NCBI RefSeq assembly: GCF_036850765.1
Contig: NC_089492.1
Location: forward strand, 71,488,482-71,552,481
Origin: Saccopteryx bilineata
Lineage: Eukaryota; Chordata; Mammalia; Chiroptera; Emballonuridae
Direction of reading: 5' to 3'
Length of the DNA stretch: 64,000 bases
Shown here: positions 58,302 to 64,000 of the stretch, in pieces
Numbering within the stretch: position 1 is the stretch's first letter
How the letters are laid out: each line of letters starts with the position of its first letter
The notes under the pieces: model-generated
What the model was told of the DNA's origin: nothing
The model's input: the letters and a program-made list of their open reading frames with translations, nothing else
The model's database searches: none
Made by a program: the position numbers and the translations under genes

Positions 58302-59211
58302 CCTCTTTTTTTTGTTTTATTTGTAGAGTTGGTTGAGTCTAGGCTTGGTGTCTGCCTCCAGTTTTCAGTTGTGTTATTTCTAGGTCTTCTTGGGTTGGTA
58401 TCAGCTGTTATCTGTAATCCACGTTCGGATTTGGGCAGCTTTGAAGTCTTGATTTGTTTGTTTTCTTAACAGGTGATAGTCTTGTTTACTGATCTCAGCA
58501 GGGGGCTTCCTTGAAACTGTATTCAGGAATGCGGTGGGTGTAACCTGAGACTCTGAAGGCCTCTTTAGCCAGCTAGACTCACTGGGGGCAGGGTGTTTTC
58601 TCAGCTTCAGTAGGGGGAGGTGTATCTCAGATCTCCATGGAGACCTGAGTTACTGCCCCTCCTCCCCACTTCTTGTTTTCAGCTGTGTCTTGTTGCGCTG
58701 ATTGGAGCTGGAGAGATGTCCGGAGGTCTCTGATCTGGAAGCACTTCAGCTCTGTTTTTTGAAAGGTTCAGTCCCTCCCCCAGCTATGGCCGCCTCCAGC
58801 ACGGATGAGTCAGCCCTTTTCGCTCCTCTCCTGCATTCCTTATCCCCTCACAGTCTGTCCCTCTCCCTGTCGTCTCCACCTGGGAGATAAGCTGGTTCTT
58901 TCAACGCACCTCGCTCCCTGGTCGCCAGGCAAGTGGCTGTGAGCCGTAGTTTCTGCTCCCCTCCCTCCGAGATCCTCTCTGGGCTCTCAGCCCCCCCCCC
59001 TCCATTTCAGCAAGCAGAAGAGGTTCAGGGGCTCCCTACCAGGACTCCTGTGATTTCCTCTTTGCTCCTTGGTTTTTGAGAGCCGTTCTTGCAGTTCAGA
59101 GTTGGTTTTTCATGCAGATTTTTCCTAAATTGATTTGTATTCCAGTTTGGTGGTGAGAGCTGGGCGTCTGTGCATCCACCTACTCTGCTGCCATCTTTTT
59201 TCTCCTCCTCT
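58302..59211 (-). promoter_or_regulatory. L1 5'UTR, short type
   Basis: About 0.9 kb, starting AAGATGGCAGCAGAGTAGG near 59196, an opening typical of mammalian L1 5'UTRs with a YY1-like AAGATGGC core. Unlike the 2.5-kb leader of the other L1. Open frames here (59025-59432, 58702-58890) have no domain. Confidence 0.8.
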
Positions 59212-59224
59212 TTCCAACATTTTC

Positions 59225-59760
59225 TTTTCCTCAGATGATCTCCTTGTGGCTTGTTCCCTTTCTCTGGAAGTCCTGTGGGCACTGCAGGGCTGCAGTTACA
59301 AGGCATGGGCTTCACATTTGCACTGGTTACTAGTGACTTGTACCTTGTCATTAGATAGGACCAACATGTGTCTTTTAAATTTTCTTCATCTGTGTCAGTG
59401 TCTGCCAAAATTTTCTCTCTTAGTGAATGCATGTGAGACTACATGAAGACTAAGTGGTTCATAGGCTCAAGACTTTTGGACACTTGTGTTCTCAAAGGTG
59501 CTCCTGATGTCACTCAGGAGGGTTTTCAAAATCATCAGCCTGGCACCTAATTCACAGGCTGCCTCTGTTCTTTTTGTTGCATGACTATGTCATGATGGAG
59601 GCATGTCAAAGACAAATGCAATAACTAGATTGGCTTGGAATTTCTTCTTACACTCTGGATCCTCTTCTTTTCAAAACGTGTGAAGTCAGTAGCCACGGCT
59701 ACCATCAGAGCCTCCTGGCCCATGCAGGTTCGGATTTGATTCGGACAGACGGTAATGAAA
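59225..59760. other. Intergenic, nothing recognised
   Basis: Sequence to the right of the - strand L1. No coding frame with a domain and no repeat that I can name. Confidence 0.5.
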
Positions 59761-59859
59761 CAATAGAACCAAGAACTGGTGGGCCATTGTTTTTAATCCT
59801 AGCTTGCACCTGGTGGGCAAGTAAAAACACACATTGGGCTCCAAAACGCACTCATTCAG

Positions 59860-60375
59860 CACTCAAAAAGCTACTGACTTATCCGAGTTTCCTAGAATCA
59901 AAGGTGTCTACCTCATCAGCCTTATTCATCTCTGTTCCCCATCTCCTTCTCTCTACACAAACTGTGAACAAACTGGCTTCTCCTTCAGCACTCCGCCGTC
60001 TTGGCTGCCTCTCCTCCCCTCCATGTGGTCTTTCTCTGTTCTCTCCTCTAGTGCTAATCTCAGGAACCAAGAGAGAGCAAGCTCCTGGTCTGCCCCACTT
60101 TATAGTGTAGAAATCAAAACCTTTAATCCAATATACAAACAAGGACGCCTCTGATACAAAGTCATTTATCTGAGGTATAATGGGATTCTTCATGAGAGTG
60201 CACCACCCAACATCATGAAATCAGTCAATGGTGTGGGGAAAAGCTTAGTCTTAAAATTAAGCCTTAGGCTATAATGACCTGGCCTGCTTACAACCTGTCT
60301 CCCATACACACTGCAAACTATAAGCGAGCAAACATATATCATATTTAAAAACTTATTTGCCCAACAACATGTATT
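59860..60375 (+). repeat. Dispersed repeat, copy A (unclassified)
   Basis: Shares TCCTAGAATCAAAGG, a CTCTTCTCC-rich block and, at its right end, GCAAACTATAAGCGAGCAAA with the copy at 62.3-62.7 kb. Overlapping open frames at 59736-60154 are not supported as protein. Confidence 0.45.
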
Positions 60376-60858
60376 TATTTATTTTTAAAAATTGAGATGA
60401 AATTGACATACATTATATTTTCTCACATACAACATTCTTGTTTTGGGGGGCAGTTTGTATACGATTTCAATATGTGATTTAGATTTCATGCTGTCCACTT
60501 TTTCCTTCTGGTCTGGAACCATCATATGAAAAAGCTCAGGTCCTGTGATCTTTGGCACCTGCCTTTTTGGTTTCTGTCTTGTTTTTTTTCAACTGCTAGA
60601 GCGTCTGCATCTTTATACCAAATATAATCTGCAACAGAAAAGTCCATCTATCTGCTGTTGGAGATGAGGTCTTTAGCATAAGTCATCAATCTGTTTTTCT
60701 CAGATGTTCTTTTTCTAAGTTGGGCCACTGGTCTGCAGGAGAAGACATATAGCAGGAGGAACACCTGTTTAAATCAGGCTCTGAACATGATGTCATTAAC
60801 AAGACAGGCTTATAGGAGTGTTTTTCTGACACAGATCTGCCAGAGAAAAACTGGTGTT
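60376..60858. other. Intergenic, nothing recognised
   Basis: AT-rich, no gene or named repeat. Confidence 0.5.
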
Positions 60859-60872
60859 AAAATCAGCCAATG

Positions 60873-61218
60873 TTGCCTGACCAGGCGGTGGTGCAGTGGA
60901 TAGAGCATCGAACTGGGATGCGGAAGACCCAGGTTCGAGACCCTGAGGTCTCCAGCTTGAGCCCAGCTCATCTGGTTTGAGCAAAAGCTCACCAGCTTGA
61001 GCCCAAGGTCGCTGGCTCGAGCAAGGGGTTACTCGGTCTGCTGAAGGCCCGCGGTCAAGGCATATATGAGAAAGCAATCAATGAACAACTAAGGTGTTGC
61101 AACGCGCAACGAAAAACTAATGATTGATGCTTCTCATCTCTCTGTTCCTGTCTGTCTGTCCCTGTCTATCCCTTTCTCTGACTCTCTCTCTGTCTCTGTA
61201 AATAAAAAAAGAAAAAGA
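60873..61218 (+). mobile_element. tRNA-derived SINE, about 320-bp type, near-intact
   Basis: Starts TTGCCTGACCAGGCGGTGGT, A box TGGTGCAGTGG, B box GGTTCGAGACC, the CCAGCTTGAGCCC repeats, a CTGTCTGTCTGTCCCTGTC tail and an A-rich end. Target duplication AAAATCAGCCAATG at 60859-60872 and 61219-61232, perfect. The best reference copy of this subfamily in the window. Confidence 0.97.
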
Positions 61219-61308
61219 AAAATCAGCCAATGCCCAAGCTAGCCACTGGTACTGACTATTCCTCTTTTTTTTCCGCTCCTCCTCCAATGCTGCTGAAAGG
61301 GCTTCTAA

Positions 61309-61966
61309 TGTGATAAGGTACCAAAGAACTGTATTGGTACAAAAACTTAGTATTGGCAATGCTATTTTAAAGAGGAAAAGTCAGGCTTCTTGCCCCCTCC
61401 TTTCTTTAGAGAATGGAGGGAGAAGGATGTGGGAGCTTCCTGGCTTACAAGGATGACTGGGTCATTTAGTTTAACTATAGTTCTCTGAAAGAATAAAGGT
61501 TATCTGAAGAACTTCCTTTCCCTTTCAATAAGAGACAATATTTACATTCCCTACACTGATTTTAACTCTTCCTCCCTTCCTGGAATCCTGAGAGTAACAT
61601 ATACCTCTAGACAAAGGAATGGGAGGTAGACACTAAAAGATTTGTGAATGTCTTTGATATGTAAAATGACATCACTATTGTGTTACCTTGTAAGTTAATA
61701 TGTAGAAATGTTTTTATAGATCCTATAGATGAATGTTGTAAGCTTATTGTGTCATGCTCCCCCTCCTTTTCCCCCAACCTATATGTGATCAAGTCTATAT
61801 AACTAGCTTTAGGGCTATTTTGCACACACACAATTTGGGTTAGCTATACCCCATGTAAGTCATATATAGCCGGCTTATTAATAAATCTCCTCCTAAAAAT
61901 TCTTCTGTATCCTGCCTTGGTGTCTGTACGTAAACCTGAGGACTTAAGGTAGGATACTTTACAACA
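61309..61966 (+). mobile_element. Putative solo LTR of an endogenous retroelement
   Basis: The 658-bp block begins TGTGATAAGG and ends TTTACAACA, with a 4-bp CTAA on each side (61305-61308 and 61967-61970). It has a TATA-like TATATAA at 61796-61802, an AATAAA at 61880-61885 and a GT-rich stretch after it (GGTGTCTGTACG), the layout of an LTR U3-R-U5. The 4-bp duplication is weak evidence on its own. No coding content. Confidence 0.45.
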
Positions 61967-62224
61967 CTAAGGTGCGTTCGCATTCCTATGAGGTGACACA
62001 TACTCTGGTGTTGGGATTTACTCAGGTGTGCAGACTGGAGGCCAACCAGCTTTGCTACCACAGTGCTGCATTGGCCCAAGGACTCACACTGGCCTGGGGC
62101 CAGTGAAACTGCCTCCTCTGTTTGAAAATCTGAATTGTAAGTCCCTTTTTGGGGAATTTTTACTATGAGATGTCTTCATGGCCTGGATTGAAAACATTTC
62201 CCACTAGTGAAATTTTATATTTGC

Positions 62225-62720
62225 TTTTACCCTGCATACCCTGATGAGCAACACACAGGGAAAACACTTCCCTCTTCTTTCATTCAGAGCTCACAAGCCC
62301 TGACACATTATCCAGTTCCACAACCAGGAGAACCTTCTCCGGTTCCTCCTAGAATCAAAGGCCTCACCAGTCTCATCTCAGTAGGGCTCGCAAAAGCCCC
62401 TCACCTCTTATTCTCCATCTGCACACCTTCTCCTCTCTGCCAACATGGCTTCTTCCTCACCCTGCATTCTCACTGCTCTCACTCTGCAAACATGGCTTTC
62501 TCTACCTCTTCTCCTTCTTCTTCTGCTCTTTTCTTTTCAAAACTTTCCGGTGGGAAAACCTCTCCTCCAGCAAAAATTAGCAAAACAACAGTCCTTCCCA
62601 AGCCAGAAGGTAATTTGCAATTTCACAGACCACATATACCTGGCACTGCCCAGCCCCAATGCAAACTATAAGCAAGCAAACATAAAAATCACATTTTACA
62701 AACTTATTTGATCAACACCC
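62225..62720 (+). repeat. Dispersed repeat, copy B (unclassified)
   Basis: Shares TCCTAGAATCAAAGGC, a CTCTCTGCCAACATGGCTTC-type block and GCAAACTATAAGCAAGCAAA with copy A, in the same order and orientation. A 154-codon frame at 62207-62671 overlaps it and shows no domain, so it is not called a gene. Confidence 0.45.
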
Positions 62721-64000
62721 TGGTTAGAATGGGTTTGGAGACAATTTTACATTTATAACTAAGGTTTGAGGATTCCTTGGCCACACGTGGACAGTATCAA
62801 TTTAAACCTAAGTCCACAATGGGGCAGGTCTATCATAATAATTTTTAATAAAAATCTTTTTTACTCCCAGCCCAAATCTACACCAAGACAGACTAGTCAT
62901 CCTTCCATCTCCCTTTGTCATGGTCGATTTGTTTTCTCTTATTTACATTTTCTTTGAAGGTATATCTCTTTCACAGTTCTGATTTACATAAAGGATATCA
63001 ATATCAATTCCTCATTTTCCAAGTTCTTGTTTCTTGTCCTTGTAGAGCAGTAAAACCTGGGTCCCTCACATTATCGAGATCAGCATACACCGAGAGCTCC
63101 TGGATGTTTGCTCAGTTATTGTCCTTGTTTCCCGTTTAGCTCATTATCCTTTTGGGATTTCTTCTTAAAAATTGCTTATAAATGGAGTTTGCCTGTGAAA
63201 GTATGTTTGTTATGTTTCCAGATATTTGTAGTGGGAGCTAATCATGTCTGCCACACTATGGCTCAAACAAAAGTCAATATTAAACCCTAGCATGTGAATT
63301 AGAGTTCCATAAAATTATAACTCCAAACAGCATCACTTTCTACGGGAAATAATCTATTTCCTAAAATATTTAAAGTGCCAGCTAAGAGTAATTTTGCCAA
63401 CTGGCACAAAAAGCAGCTCTGTTTAGAAATACACATTGCAAACGCATGTCAATAACAATTGTTGTTAGAATGAGTCATTCAAAAACACAAACATTTCCCT
63501 TTTCACAAAATATCAGGTTTTGATATACTTTTTAAAAGGATGCTTCAAAACATCTGCAAATCTGTGTTAATACCTGCCCTTTATCCAACTGGCCATTCTT
63601 TAAAGAAAATTAATAAGTTTGAAAGTATCCTGATAGCACTGTTCTAACTTCAAATTCCTGGTTTACCAGAGTTCCATTCAGGTTGTATTTACTGGAAAGT
63701 CCGGGATTTGCACTCAGTGGATAGGGTGCTTGATACAAGAACTCTGAGATATGTAATGAGTTACAAATAATGGTAAAACAATAGCATTAGGCTCCTAGGA
63801 CATGGACCTTTTTAAAAAATCTATTTTTCTATGTATGTATGAAGCAGATTTATGAAAATACAGCTTTATGGCTTTAAGGGTCCATCAGGAGTTTCACTTA
63901 ATAGGAGTATGTATAGCACAGATAGCAAAGAGCTCAGGAAGAGCATATGGATTCAGCAGCTTATGATTTATGAACAGGCTGACTGAGTTTGGTTTCCTTT
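62721..64000. other. Intergenic, nothing recognised
   Basis: AT-rich sequence to the window edge. No coding frame with a domain and no repeat that I can name. Confidence 0.5.

Larger units (their letters stand above)
53231..59211 (-). mobile_element. Full-length L1 retrotransposon, - strand, 6.0 kb
   Basis: Bounded by TTCCAACATTTT (53219-53230) and TTCCAACATTTTC (59212-59223 region), with the short A tail at 53231-53241 as T on the + strand. In - strand order: 5'UTR 59211-58302, ORF1 58301-57419, ORF2 57351-53535, 3'UTR 53534-53231. The 5' end reads GAGGAGGAGAAAAAAGATGG. It keeps longer open stretches than the 8-kb L1, so it is likely younger, but frameshifts remain. Confidence 0.93.

Noticed and set aside
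59736..60154. Two overlapping open frames of 106-124 codons
   Set aside because: They lie in a dispersed repeat shared with 62.3 kb and have no domain or splice context.

Overview
The window is mammalian nuclear DNA from a bat. It holds the 3' half of one protein-coding gene, GDAP1, followed by a long gene-poor region built largely of retrotransposons. Bat origin is inferred from several families of tRNA-derived SINEs with the architecture I associate with horseshoe-bat-type (Rhin-1-like) elements: a tRNA head, a pyrimidine-rich middle and a body containing a CCACCAGGGG repeat. Rhinolophus or a close relative is the best guess. No vespertilionid-type Ves consensus or young Helitron was seen.

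Layout. (1) 1-4802 is the end of GDAP1 intron 2 and opens inside a 14-unit minisatellite (85/88-bp units). (2) 4803-9775 carries GDAP1 coding exons 3 to 6 on the + strand (174, 95, 115 and 383 bp) with exact splice phases. They encode residues 104-358 of a 358-residue mitochondrial/peroxisomal outer-membrane protein of the GST superfamily; exons 1 and 2 lie to the left of the window. (3) 9776 to about 12535 is the 3'UTR, ending near two close AATAAA signals. (4) From about 12.5 kb to 64 kb I see no further conserved protein-coding gene. It contains ancient L1M fragments, two MaLR-type solo LTRs, a MER20-like transposon, MIR fragments and many bat SINEs.

Two full-length L1 elements bounded by target-site duplications dominate the right half: a + strand element at 40949-48948 (8.0 kb, 2.5-kb 5'UTR, carrying a younger SINE) and a - strand element at 53231-59211 (6.0 kb, 0.9-kb 5'UTR). 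Both have ORF1 and ORF2 broken by stops or frameshifts, the - strand one much less so. Their ORFs are related but the 5'UTRs look unrelated.

Most notable for a second look: CTCF-like motifs duplicated inside the Rhin-1-type SINEs; four perfect AP-1 motifs in a tandem 55-bp repeat in the 8-kb L1 5'UTR; a 43-bp tRNA-head insertion with no tail but a perfect 14-bp target duplication; and two loci where two SINEs in succession used the same target site.
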